Below, in pieces: positions 45,531-52,612 of a stretch of 64,000 bases of DNA. Both the position numbers and the translations under genes were made by a program. Source of the DNA: Pseudomonas alkylphenolica (lineage in GTDB: Bacteria; Pseudomonadota; Gammaproteobacteria; Pseudomonadales; Pseudomonadaceae); assembly GCF_016009175.1 (NCBI RefSeq), contig NZ_JADUCM010000024.1, forward strand, positions 1 through 64,000, in the 5' to 3' direction. The notes under the pieces were generated by a model, which did no database searches, had not been told where the DNA came from, and saw only the letters and a program-made list of their open reading frames with translations. Each line of letters starts with the position of its first letter. Position 1 is the stretch's first letter.

Positions 45531-46097
45531 ATGTCCGGCCTCGAATTGTTCGCCGCCGTGCTCGGCGTTATTGCCGTATGGCTCACCACCCGGCAGAACC
45601 CCTGGTGCTGGCCGATCGGCCTGGTCATGGTATTGCTCTACAGCTGGATATTCTTCGAGGTACGCCTGTACTCGGACATGCTCCTGCAACTGGTATACGC
45701 CGTGCTCCAGCTCTACGGCTGGTGGCAATGGACCCGTCCCGGCAACGAGCAACTCGCCCGCCAGGTCAGCTACCTACCCGTCCAGCCGATGCTGTTCAGT
45801 CTCGGCCTGGGTTTACTGGGCAGCCTGGCCCTGGGCGTTGCCATGTCGACCTGGACCGATGCCGCGCAACCCTGGCTAGACGCCGCCCTCACAGGCTTCA
45901 GCCTGGTCGCGCAATGGTGGATGGCACAAAAGCGCGTACAGTGCTGGCCTTTGTGGATAGTGCTGGATGTGATCTTTGTCGGGCTGTTCCTTTATAAAGG
46001 GCTGTACCTGACCGCCGCACTCTATGCATTGTTCACCCTCATCGCCGTGCAGGGCTGGTACGCCTGGCGGCGTGATCCGGCGGTATCTGCCTCATGA
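45531..46097 (+). CDS. pnuC: PnuC-type nicotinamide riboside transporter
   Basis: A 188-aa, 7-8-helix inner-membrane protein with WCWPIGLVMVLLYSWIFFEVRLYSDMLLQLVYAVLQLYGWWQW, the family's Trp/Tyr-rich substrate site, and QKRVQCWPLWIVLDVIFVGLFLYKGLYLTAALYALF near the C-terminus. PnuC facilitates uptake of nicotinamide riboside or related vitamins. The next gene is a NadR-like kinase overlapping by 4 nt, consistent with uptake coupled to phosphorylation. A TACAAT box about 40 nt upstream probably serves both. Confidence 0.9.
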   Translation: MSGLELFAAVLGVIAVWLTTRQNPWCWPIGLVMVLLYSWIFFEVRLYSDMLLQLVYAVLQLYGWWQWTRPGNEQLARQVSYLPVQPMLFSLGLGLLGSLALGVAMSTWTDAAQPWLDAALTGFSLVAQWWMAQKRVQCWPLWIVLDVIFVGLFLYKGLYLTAALYALFTLIAVQGWYAWRRDPAVSAS

Positions 46098-46645
46098 AAG
46101 TACTGGTGCTGACCGGCCCCGAATCCAGTGGCAAAAGCTGGCTCAGTGGCGAGATCCAGGCGCATTTCGGTGGCGAGTTGGTGGGCGAGTACGTGCGCCA
46201 CTTTATCGACGAACAAGGCCGCGACACCTGCTACGCTGACATACCAGCTATTGCCCGCGGCCAACTGGCCTGGGAAGACAGCGCCCGTGCCCACCGGCCT
46301 GAACTGTTGATTCTCGACACGCACCTGCTGAGCAACATGCTCTGGAGCCGGGCGTTGTTCGGCGATTGCCCCGGCTGGATCGAACAGGCGTTGCTTGAAC
46401 GTACCTATGACCTGCACCTGCTGCTTGATCCCGTTGGCGTCAGTTGGGTCGGCGATGGTCAGCGCTGCCAGCCTGAACTGGGCCAACGGCAGGCATTCTA
46501 TGCCGACAGCCTGCACTGGCTGCAGCGCCATCGCCAGCCGGTACAGATCATTGGTGGCGACTGGCCCCAGCGCAGTGCCGCAGCGCTCAGCGCGGTACAG
46601 CAATTGCTAGGGGGAAAATCCCCTGCTTGCCCCACCGAGTGTTAA
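46094..46645 (+). CDS. NadR-like ribosylnicotinamide kinase (AAA family ATPase)
   Basis: A 183-aa P-loop protein with Walker A GPESSGKS (8-15), VGEYVRHFIDEQGRD and the catalytic-site LLILDTHLLSNMLWSRALFG. This corresponds to the C-terminal kinase domain of NadR, without the adenylyltransferase or helix-turn-helix parts. It would phosphorylate nicotinamide riboside taken up by PnuC, trapping it for NAD synthesis. Confidence 0.87.
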   Translation: MKVLVLTGPESSGKSWLSGEIQAHFGGELVGEYVRHFIDEQGRDTCYADIPAIARGQLAWEDSARAHRPELLILDTHLLSNMLWSRALFGDCPGWIEQALLERTYDLHLLLDPVGVSWVGDGQRCQPELGQRQAFYADSLHWLQRHRQPVQIIGGDWPQRSAAALSAVQQLLGGKSPACPTEC

Positions 46646-46692
46646 GCCACTGACACACCCCTGTGGGCGATAGTCCCCGTAAATGCGCATCA

Positions 46693-46710
46693 GCCCCCAG
46701 TTCTGGGGGC
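46693..46710 (+). terminator. Hairpin downstream of the nadR-like gene
   Basis: GCCCCCAG-TT-CTGGGGGC is a perfect palindrome that folds into a short GC hairpin followed by GTTGTT. It probably ends the pnuC-nadR transcript before the fap promoter region. Confidence 0.6.
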
Positions 46711-46712
46711 GT

Positions 46713-46730
46713 TGTTACACCCGTGATACA
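46713..46730. promoter_or_regulatory. Candidate activator site 1 upstream of fapA
   Basis: TGTTACACCCGTGATACA is an imperfect dyad. It shares the pattern TGT-N-WCA-N4-TGATACA with site 2, exactly 80 bp downstream. Both lie upstream of the sigma-54 promoter at 46874. Confidence 0.5.
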
Positions 46731-46792
46731 TCCCGCCAAAAACCCCTTCGGGTAAGCCCACCAGCGGGCTAAGCGCAAACGCGCAGAAATTC

Positions 46793-46810
46793 TGTCTCAG
46801 TGGTGATACA
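46793..46810. promoter_or_regulatory. Candidate activator site 2 upstream of fapA
   Basis: TGTCTCAGTGGTGATACA lies inside the 20-bp dyad CTGT-N-TCA-N4-TGA-N-ACAG (46792-46811), centred about 73 bp upstream of the -24 box. Its similarity to site 1 suggests binding by one enhancer-binding protein, perhaps the product of the gene at 52613. Confidence 0.55.
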
Positions 46811-46839
46811 GCAAAATACCGGTACGTTTAGCTTGGCGC

Positions 46840-46853
46840 GTCAACCCATTGAT
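46840..46853. promoter_or_regulatory. Possible FleQ-like site upstream of fapA
   Basis: GTCAACCCATTGAT retains the GTCAA and ATTGA outer halves of the FleQ box GTCAATAAATTGAC, with three central and one terminal mismatch. It is 20 bp upstream of the sigma-54 promoter. FleQ is a known biofilm regulator in Pseudomonas, but this single degenerate site is weak evidence. Confidence 0.3.
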
Positions 46854-46873
46854 TCCACTGTAAATGTCAAAAC

Positions 46874-46889
46874 CGGCACACCTTCTGCT
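46874..46889 (+). promoter_or_regulatory. Sigma-54 promoter (-24/-12) of the fap operon
   Basis: CGGCACACCTTCTGCT aligns with TGGCACG-N4-TTGCW with the invariant GG and GC at exact spacing and GGCAC intact. Transcription would start near 46900, about 43 nt ahead of the fapA GTG. Confidence 0.72.
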
Positions 46890-46942
46890 CTCCTCCTTGC
46901 AACGCTGAACAGGGCCAGCGCACCCAAGAAGGAATTGCCATC

Positions 46943-47380
46943 GTGAGGAATTTGAACAAAGGCATAAATCGCCTCCTGTTGATCGGCTGTGCACTGGGGT
47001 CAAGCTTATGCTTGCCTGTCCAGGCGGAGAACGGAATTATCATCATTACGCGTGATGTGCAGCCGCGTAATGCGATGCGCCCGCCGCTCGCGCCCGACCC
47101 CTACCCCGTCACCGCCAATGCCAATCCGTCCGCACAAATTCTCAAGCAGACCAATGAACTGAGTGACGGCGACTTCGCCAACATCAGTAGCGGTGCGGGC
47201 ATCTCCTCGCTGATCACCCAACAGACCAACAACCTGGGCGGCAACATCAACCACCAGAGCCAGTTGCCCAACCTCGCCGGCGGACGCTCCACCGGGTCAG
47301 GAAACGGCATCTCCAACATGGTCAATTCAAGTGTCCAGAAAGGTCTGGCGCCCTTGCAGATCCTGACCGGAGGCAAGTGA
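46943..47380 (+). CDS. fapA: Functional amyloid system protein FapA
   Basis: A 145-aa secreted protein, starting at GTG 46943, with a signal peptide (LLLIGCALGSSLCLPVQA-EN). The mature part includes ILKQTNELSDGDFANISSGAGISSLITQQTNNLGGNINHQSQLPNLAGG, a FapA pattern. FapA is periplasmic and influences FapB/FapC proportions and fibril distribution. It is the first gene of the operon, and fapB follows 1 nt after its stop. Confidence 0.9.
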   Translation: MRNLNKGINRLLLIGCALGSSLCLPVQAENGIIIITRDVQPRNAMRPPLAPDPYPVTANANPSAQILKQTNELSDGDFANISSGAGISSLITQQTNNLGGNINHQSQLPNLAGGRSTGSGNGISNMVNSSVQKGLAPLQILTGGK

Positions 47381-47381
47381 G

Positions 47382-47960
47382 ATGAGGCACACGCTGCTGA
47401 TTCTGGCCACGTTATGCAGTGCACCGGCCTTCGCCGAATCCCTCGTACCCGTCATCAACACCGCCACCATCGACAACTCCGGTGCGCAATACCAAGGCAA
47501 CATGGCGGTCAACCAGGCGGCCGGCGACCTCCAGCAACAGGCCAATGCCCGGGCCTTTGCGGTGGGGCATGAAGCCAGCGCAACCACCGAGATCCGACAA
47601 CGGCTACGTTCCGAGGTCGATCCCAGGATGGATGCCCAATCCAGCATCCAGGGCAATTCCTTCAGCAACGGCAGCGGTGCGCTGGGTGTCAACCAGAGCG
47701 CAGGCGCCAGTACCCAGCAAGCGAATGCGGTGCGCATCAGTATCAGCACCCAGCCGCAAAGCATCGACGACAGCGTCCTCATGCAACAGAACGTGGCGCT
47801 GCTCAACACCTCCGACTCGACTGACTCTGCACTCGGCAACCGCCAGGTCACTACCAGTGACCAGGCATTCACCGGTAGCCGCGGGGTGATTCAGTTGAAT
47901 CAGAGCGCCGGGGTGGGAAACCGCATGGCAAACACCCTCAGCGTACGGGTCGCGGACTGA
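47382..47960 (+). CDS. fapB: Minor amyloid subunit / nucleator FapB
   Basis: A 192-aa protein with a signal peptide (cleavage after AFA). Three imperfect amyloid repeats carry the core GNMAVNQAAGDLQQQANA (first), GALGVNQSAGASTQQANA (second) and GVIQLNQSAGVGNRMANT (third). The linkers are short. FapB is a minor fibre component thought to nucleate FapC polymerisation at the cell surface. Confidence 0.92.
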   Translation: MRHTLLILATLCSAPAFAESLVPVINTATIDNSGAQYQGNMAVNQAAGDLQQQANARAFAVGHEASATTEIRQRLRSEVDPRMDAQSSIQGNSFSNGSGALGVNQSAGASTQQANAVRISISTQPQSIDDSVLMQQNVALLNTSDSTDSALGNRQVTTSDQAFTGSRGVIQLNQSAGVGNRMANTLSVRVAD

Positions 47961-48012
47961 CCCAAACAGGTAAGAACAACACTTAACCTAAAATAAAGTA
48001 CGGAGAATCACC

Positions 48013-49557
48013 ATGAAACCCTCGATGGCACTCAAGCCTCTGGTTTTCGCAATTGCTGCGGTCATGGCTGTTGCTGTACAAGCGGATCAAAACGACAAGC
48101 GTGGCAACGGCCACCACCACAACAATAACAACCACACTCCACCGGCAAAAATGGTCCCGATCAACGCGACCGCCAATGCCAACGACAGGCAAAGCAGCAC
48201 CAACAACAAAATCGTCAACCAAGGTACTGAAAACTCGGCTGAGATGAGTTCTTCCGCCTCGGGCACCAGCGGCAACGTTGGCGTCAACGTGGCAGCAGGC
48301 GCAGGCAACCAACAAGACAACGCGGCGGCCATTGCCAACGCGTCCTCTGACAACAGTGCCATCGACAACAGTTTTGTCTTTGGCACTTCCGAAGCCACCT
48401 CACGCGTGACCCAAACCAGCAACAACAACAAGGTCTACAACTACGGCAGCACCAACTCGGCAGTCATGAGCGCGTCGGGTAGCGAAGGCAGCGGCAACAT
48501 GGGCATCAACATTGCTGGTGGCGATCTGAACCAGCAGAAAAACACCATGGCAATCGCCAACACCAATGCACCGCTCGGCAACGCCACGGCTACCGCTTCG
48601 GCTAACCAAAGCGGCCCTGGCCTGGTTGTAGAAAACAACGCCGACCGGACCTACCGTGTCGATACGCTGACCTTCACCACCAGCTCCAGCGGCTCGTTCT
48701 CCCGCGATGGGACCTTCGATGCCAGCGTAGACAAGAGCTCGTCGTCGAGCTCGAGCGAAAACGGCTCGTGGAACACTGCCTCCAACGGCTCCAACAGCTG
48801 GAGTGCCAATGGCTCCAACAGCTCGTCGGCCAGCGGTTCCAACAGCTCGTCGGCAAGCGGGTCCAACAACTCGTCGTCCAGCGGTTCGCTCACTGCGAGT
48901 GCCAACGGCACCAACAGCTCCTCGTCCAGCGGCACTAACAGCAGCGATCATAGCTCTTCGTCGAGCTCTACCCTCACCGCTTCGCTTGATGCCGCTGCCG
49001 GGGCCAGCGTGACCAATACCCGTGACAACAACGGCAACGTCAATACGCGCACCCAAAGCATCGATGCTTCGGCAAACGCCAACCTCAATGCATCGCTGGA
49101 AACCTCGCACGAAGGCTCGTCGAACTCGTCGTTCGACAGGACCCGTGACTCGTCGTTTGATCGCTCGCTGGACGTGTCGTATGACAAGTCTCGCGAATCG
49201 TCCTATGACAAAACTCGCGAGTCTTCCTACGACCGGTCGCGCGAATCGTCGTTCGACAAGTCGCTAGAGTCCTCGTTCGACAAGTCGGCCTCGGCCTCGT
49301 ATGACAAAGCCAAAGAAGCGTCTTCGGAGTCTTCGGACAGCATCTCGAAGAGCTACAGCGAAGCTAACTCGTACGACCTGAGCAACACCATCTCGTTCCA
49401 GGTGTTGACCCCTACCGGCTGGGCTAACCCTGTAACCAACACTGCAACCCTGAGCGGTTCGGTGAATGGTGGCAGCGGCAACCTCGGCGTCAACGTGGCT
49501 GCCGGTGTCGGCAACCAACAAAGCAACTCGCTGGCCATCTCCAACCAATCGTTCTGA
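48013..49557 (+). CDS. fapC: Major functional amyloid subunit FapC
   Basis: A 514-aa protein with a signal peptide (cleavage after VQA) and a His/Asn-rich start. Amyloid repeats R1 (about 62-108, core GNVGVNVAAGAGNQQDNA), R2 (about 136-183, core GNMGINIAGGDLNQQKNT) and R3 (about 470-510, core GNLGVNVAAGVGNQQSNS) are clear. The R2-R3 linker is very long, about 285 residues, and holds two octapeptide arrays (258-313 and 372-435). There is no cysteine anywhere, so any CxxC motif described in other FapC proteins is missing. An intrinsic terminator follows the gene, so its message may accumulate over downstream genes. FapC forms the bulk of the biofilm fibre. Confidence 0.93.
   Translation: MKPSMALKPLVFAIAAVMAVAVQADQNDKRGNGHHHNNNNHTPPAKMVPINATANANDRQSSTNNKIVNQGTENSAEMSSSASGTSGNVGVNVAAGAGNQQDNAAAIANASSDNSAIDNSFVFGTSEATSRVTQTSNNNKVYNYGSTNSAVMSASGSEGSGNMGINIAGGDLNQQKNTMAIANTNAPLGNATATASANQSGPGLVVENNADRTYRVDTLTFTTSSSGSFSRDGTFDASVDKSSSSSSSENGSWNTASNGSNSWSANGSNSSSASGSNSSSASGSNNSSSSGSLTASANGTNSSSSSGTNSSDHSSSSSSTLTASLDAAAGASVTNTRDNNGNVNTRTQSIDASANANLNASLETSHEGSSNSSFDRTRDSSFDRSLDVSYDKSRESSYDKTRESSYDRSRESSFDKSLESSFDKSASASYDKAKEASSESSDSISKSYSEANSYDLSNTISFQVLTPTGWANPVTNTATLSGSVNGGSGNLGVNVAAGVGNQQSNSLAISNQSF
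48784..48951 (+). repeat. Seven tandem Ser/Gly/Asn octapeptide repeats in fapC
   Basis: Residues 258-313 read as seven consecutive 8-residue units of the form [N/S]-G-[S/T]-N-S-x-S-x (for example NGSNSWSA, NGSNSSSA, SGSNSSSA). The DNA is a degenerate 24-bp minisatellite. Confidence 0.85.
49126..49317 (+). repeat. Eight tandem charged octapeptide repeats in fapC
   Basis: Residues 372-435 are eight consecutive units with consensus S-S-[F/Y]-D-[K/R]-S-x-E (SSFDRTRD, SSFDRSLD, VSYDKSRE, SSYDKTRE, SSYDRSRE, SSFDKSLE, SSFDKSAS, ASYDKAKE). They alternate aromatic, acidic and basic residues and differ completely from the first array. Confidence 0.9.
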
Positions 49558-49571
49558 TTGTTTTGGCCTGG

Positions 49572-49594
49572 AGGCCCCCTTCGGGGGGCCTTTT
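49572..49594 (+). terminator. Intrinsic terminator between fapC and fapD
   Basis: AGGCCCCC (49572-49579) and GGGGGCCT (49584-49591) pair around TTCG and are followed by TTT. It sits 15 nt after the fapC stop and would reduce transcription of fapDEF relative to fapABC. Confidence 0.85.
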
Positions 49595-49621
49595 CTCAAC
49601 AGAACCAGAAGGCAGCTGAAC

Positions 49622-50302
49622 ATGCGCATTATCGCCTTGGCGTTGTTGCTCTGCGTGACCAGTCTGAGCGAAGCAGCACAAATGCCCCTTTCCGTTCTGC
49701 CGGGTGGCGCGGTGGTGTTCAAACCCATCCAGAGCGTGCGCGAGCGCAAATTTGCCGACCTGGTGCAACAAAAAACCGACTTCAGTTGTGGCGCCGCTGC
49801 GCTGGCAACCATCTTGCGTCAGGCCTATTGGCTGGACGTGAATGAAGAACAGATTATCGAAGGCATGCTGGCGCACGCCGATCAGGACCTGGTCCGCGTT
49901 CAGGGCTTCTCCATGCTCGACATGAAAAAGTACGTGGAAAGCCTCGGCATGCGTGCCCGCGGTTACCGGGTAGCCCCGGAAACCCTGCAAAGCGTGCGGA
50001 TTCCGGTGGTGGTCCTGATGGACATCCGCGGCTACAAGCACTTTGTGGTGATGCAAAAGGTCGACAAAGGCTGGGTGTATATCGGTGATCCGGTGCTTGG
50101 TCACAAGCGCTACACCGTCGATGACTTCGTAAAAGGCTGGAACGGCATCATCTTTGCCATCATCGGTCAGGGTTACGACAAGACCAATGCCTTGCTCGAC
50201 CCACCGCTGCCGCTGACCGCCAAGAACCGGATTAACAACTTCACCCCGGTTCAAGACGCAGAGTTGATGGATTTCGGCTTTATTCAAAGCGACTTCTTCT
50301 AA
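49622..50302 (+). CDS. fapD: C39-like peptidase FapD
   Basis: A 226-aa protein with a signal peptide (cleavage after SEA). The C39-type cysteine peptidase core has Cys56 in FSCGAAALATIL, His140 in GYKHFVVM and Asp156 in YIGDPVLG, so the catalytic triad is intact. FapD is required for fibre secretion and probably processes or protects other Fap proteins in the periplasm. ATG 49622 is used; a longer frame runs back into fapC. Confidence 0.92.
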   Translation: MRIIALALLLCVTSLSEAAQMPLSVLPGGAVVFKPIQSVRERKFADLVQQKTDFSCGAAALATILRQAYWLDVNEEQIIEGMLAHADQDLVRVQGFSMLDMKKYVESLGMRARGYRVAPETLQSVRIPVVVLMDIRGYKHFVVMQKVDKGWVYIGDPVLGHKRYTVDDFVKGWNGIIFAIIGQGYDKTNALLDPPLPLTAKNRINNFTPVQDAELMDFGFIQSDFF

Positions 50303-50335
50303 TGACAAGGGAGCACGACGCTCCGGGAGCATCCA

Positions 50336-51094
50336 ATGAAGACTCCACTCTGGCTGGCCGTGGTCTGCATGGCCGCCAGCCTGCCGACCCAGGCACAGTC
50401 GTTCAAACCCATCGAACTGAAAGACCAGGAGCTGGCGAACCTGCGCGGCCGCTATGTGTTGCCCGGACGCATCGTCAGCTTCGGTATTGTCATGACCAGT
50501 ACCTGGCAGAACGCTAATGGCGAAGTAATCGGCGCCACATCCTCGATGCAGATCCAGCAATCGACCATCAAGCCGCAGTTCTATGTGTCGATGATCAACG
50601 AAAAAGGCAATGGCGCGGCAAGCACACAAAACAACAGCACAGGCGCCGTAACCGGCACCGTTACCGGCGGCAGCGGCCTCAACACCACCGAGGGCGTCAC
50701 CCAGGTGGTGCGAGCTGCCGGCGATAACAACACGGCCTACAACAACGTTGATATCAACGTCAGCAAAGCCAACCAGGCACCCGCCGTGCAACAGCAAGGC
50801 GAAGCACTGGCCGCAGGCTCCACCCTGGTGGGTGCCAACGGCGCAGGCTCGCTGAGTGTTTCCTCAACCGGTACCGGTGTGCAGCTCAACATTGTCGCCA
50901 ACAACAACCAGGGCAGCACCGTGCAACGCCTGGCCCAGGGCGGGCTGATGCAGAACACGACATTGCTTGGCGGTGGCAACCGAGTGAACAACCTGACCTC
51001 CCTCAACGTCGTGCTGCGTGACAACGTGCCGACAGCCGGGTCGCTGAACAGCAACCTGGACCAGCTTAAAGGTCTTCGCACTCTCGGATACTGA
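50336..51094 (+). CDS. fapE: Functional amyloid system protein FapE
   Basis: A 252-aa exported protein with a signal peptide (cleavage after TQA) and the FapE start FKPIELKDQELANLRGRYVLPGRIVSFGIVMTSTW. The rest is Asn/Gly/Thr-rich with an amyloid-like GVTQVVRAAGDNNTAYNNVDINVSKANQ segment and another near VQLNIVANNNQGSTVQRLAQGG. FapE is extracellular and a minor part of the fibres. Confidence 0.9.
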   Translation: MKTPLWLAVVCMAASLPTQAQSFKPIELKDQELANLRGRYVLPGRIVSFGIVMTSTWQNANGEVIGATSSMQIQQSTIKPQFYVSMINEKGNGAASTQNNSTGAVTGTVTGGSGLNTTEGVTQVVRAAGDNNTAYNNVDINVSKANQAPAVQQQGEALAAGSTLVGANGAGSLSVSSTGTGVQLNIVANNNQGSTVQRLAQGGLMQNTTLLGGGNRVNNLTSLNVVLRDNVPTAGSLNSNLDQLKGLRTLGY

Positions 51095-51140
51095 TCTACG
51101 CTCAGTCTCATCAATTGCAGTCAGAAGGGACGGCTAACCC

Positions 51141-52421
51141 ATGCAACGATCGTTGACGCTCAGGGCTATTGTCTGTTTGAGCACCCTGACTCCAGCCACA
51201 TTGCTTTACGCAGCGCCAGACCCTCAGGTCGAAGCACTAAAAAAAGAACTCATGGAGCTGAAACAGCGGTACGAAGCACAACAGAACGCGTTGATGGTCC
51301 TCGAACAGCGCGTTCGCCAAGTCGAAGAAGCACCGGCAACCCCGGTCCCCAAACGCCTGACCAAATCCCCCGCGGAAACCACCCGGGGTGGCCAGACGGT
51401 TGCCGCCGGCGCACCAGGGACCACAAGCAGTTCCTACGGACAGTCGCTCAAAGACGACTCGGAGCCGGCGCAGAGCGTTTCCAACCTGTATGACGAAGCC
51501 AGCGGCTTCTTCGGTGGCGGCAAGTTCAGCGTCGAAACCGGCCTTACCTATACCCATTACGATACCCGTGCCCTGGTACTCAACGGTTTCCTGGCGCTGG
51601 ACTCGATTTTCCTCGGCAATATCAACCTGGACCGGATCAAGGCCGATAACTGGACCCTGGACCTGACCGCCCGCTATAACGTCGCCCAGCGTTGGCAATT
51701 CGACATTAACGTTCCGGTGGTCTACCGCGAGTCGACCTATTCGTCCGGCGGTGCCGGCGGCGCCGGCCCGGTCACCTCCGATGCGACCGTGACCCGCGAC
51801 CCGACCATCGGCGATATCAACGTCGGCGTTGCCTACAAATTCATCGATGAGTCGGAAAACTGGCCTGATGCGGTCGCCACCCTGCGCGTCAAGGCGCCAA
51901 CCGGTGATGATCCCTACGGCATCAAACTGGTCAACGACCCCAGCAACGACAACCTGTCGGTACCTCAAGACCTGCCGACCGGTAATGGTGTCTGGGCGAT
52001 CACGCCCGGTCTCTCGCTGGTCAAGACCTTCGACCCGGCCGTCCTGTTCGGCAGCCTGTCGTACACCTACAACATGCAGGATTCGTTCAGCGACATCAGC
52101 CCCACGATCAACACCAAAGTGCCAGGTGACGTGAAACTTGGCGATTCCTGGCAGATCGGTGCGGGTATTGCCTTTGCCCTGAACGAGAAGATGAGTATGT
52201 CGTTTTCGTTCTCAGACCAGTTTGCCCGCAAAAGCAAGATCAAGCCCGATGGTGGCGACTGGCAGTCGGTACCCAGCAGCGACTACAACGCCGCCAACTT
52301 CAACATCGGCATGACCCTGGCCGCCACCGACAGCCTGACCATCGTGCCAAACCTGGCCATCGGCCTGACCGACGATTCGCCGGACTTCTCTTTCAGCTTG
52401 AAGTTTCCGTATTACTTCTAA
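51141..52421 (+). CDS. fapF: Outer-membrane amyloid secretion pore FapF
   Basis: A 426-aa protein with a signal peptide (cleavage after LLYA) and an N-terminal coiled coil (about 30-65; EALKKELMELKQRYEAQQNALMVLEQRV) as in the trimeric FapF gate. A linker rich in Thr/Gly/Ser follows, then a C-terminal beta-barrel ending in FSLKFPYYF with the aromatic terminal residue expected for an outer-membrane protein. FapF exports FapB, FapC and FapE. It ends the operon before a strong terminator. Confidence 0.93.
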   Translation: MQRSLTLRAIVCLSTLTPATLLYAAPDPQVEALKKELMELKQRYEAQQNALMVLEQRVRQVEEAPATPVPKRLTKSPAETTRGGQTVAAGAPGTTSSSYGQSLKDDSEPAQSVSNLYDEASGFFGGGKFSVETGLTYTHYDTRALVLNGFLALDSIFLGNINLDRIKADNWTLDLTARYNVAQRWQFDINVPVVYRESTYSSGGAGGAGPVTSDATVTRDPTIGDINVGVAYKFIDESENWPDAVATLRVKAPTGDDPYGIKLVNDPSNDNLSVPQDLPTGNGVWAITPGLSLVKTFDPAVLFGSLSYTYNMQDSFSDISPTINTKVPGDVKLGDSWQIGAGIAFALNEKMSMSFSFSDQFARKSKIKPDGGDWQSVPSSDYNAANFNIGMTLAATDSLTIVPNLAIGLTDDSPDFSFSLKFPYYF

Positions 52422-52431
52422 CGCTGACGCC

Positions 52432-52465
52432 CATGAAAAAGCCCGCTTCTGCGGGCTTGTTCATG
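52432..52465. terminator. Bidirectional terminator after fapF
   Basis: The arms 52432-52446 and 52451-52465 form a 15-bp stem with one mismatch and a TTCT loop; the core is AAGCCCGC/GCGGGCTT. It serves fapF and possibly the convergent activator gene. Confidence 0.85.
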
Positions 52466-52500
52466 GTTCTTCACGGAATCGCGGGGGGACTGTGATTCTT

Positions 52501-52552
52501 GGGTTGGGTTGGGTTGGGTTGGGTTGGGTTGGGTTGGGTTGGGTTGGGTTGG
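52501..52552 (+). repeat. (GGGTT)10 tandem repeat, potential G-quadruplex
   Basis: Ten perfect head-to-tail copies of GGGTT occupy 52501-52550, followed by two more G. Eleven G-runs on one strand can form several parallel G-quadruplexes. The tract lies in the 190 nt between fapF and the convergent sigma-54 activator, outside any gene. Confidence 0.95.
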
Positions 52553-52612
52553 CGAGCTTATCCATTTGATGTGGCGACGCTCACAGCCTCAGCCTATCAA
52601 ACAACCAAACGT

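Noticed and set aside
48784..49317. fapC repeats as a possible CRISPR array
   Set aside because: Units are head-to-tail without unique spacers, keep the reading frame, and encode octapeptides.
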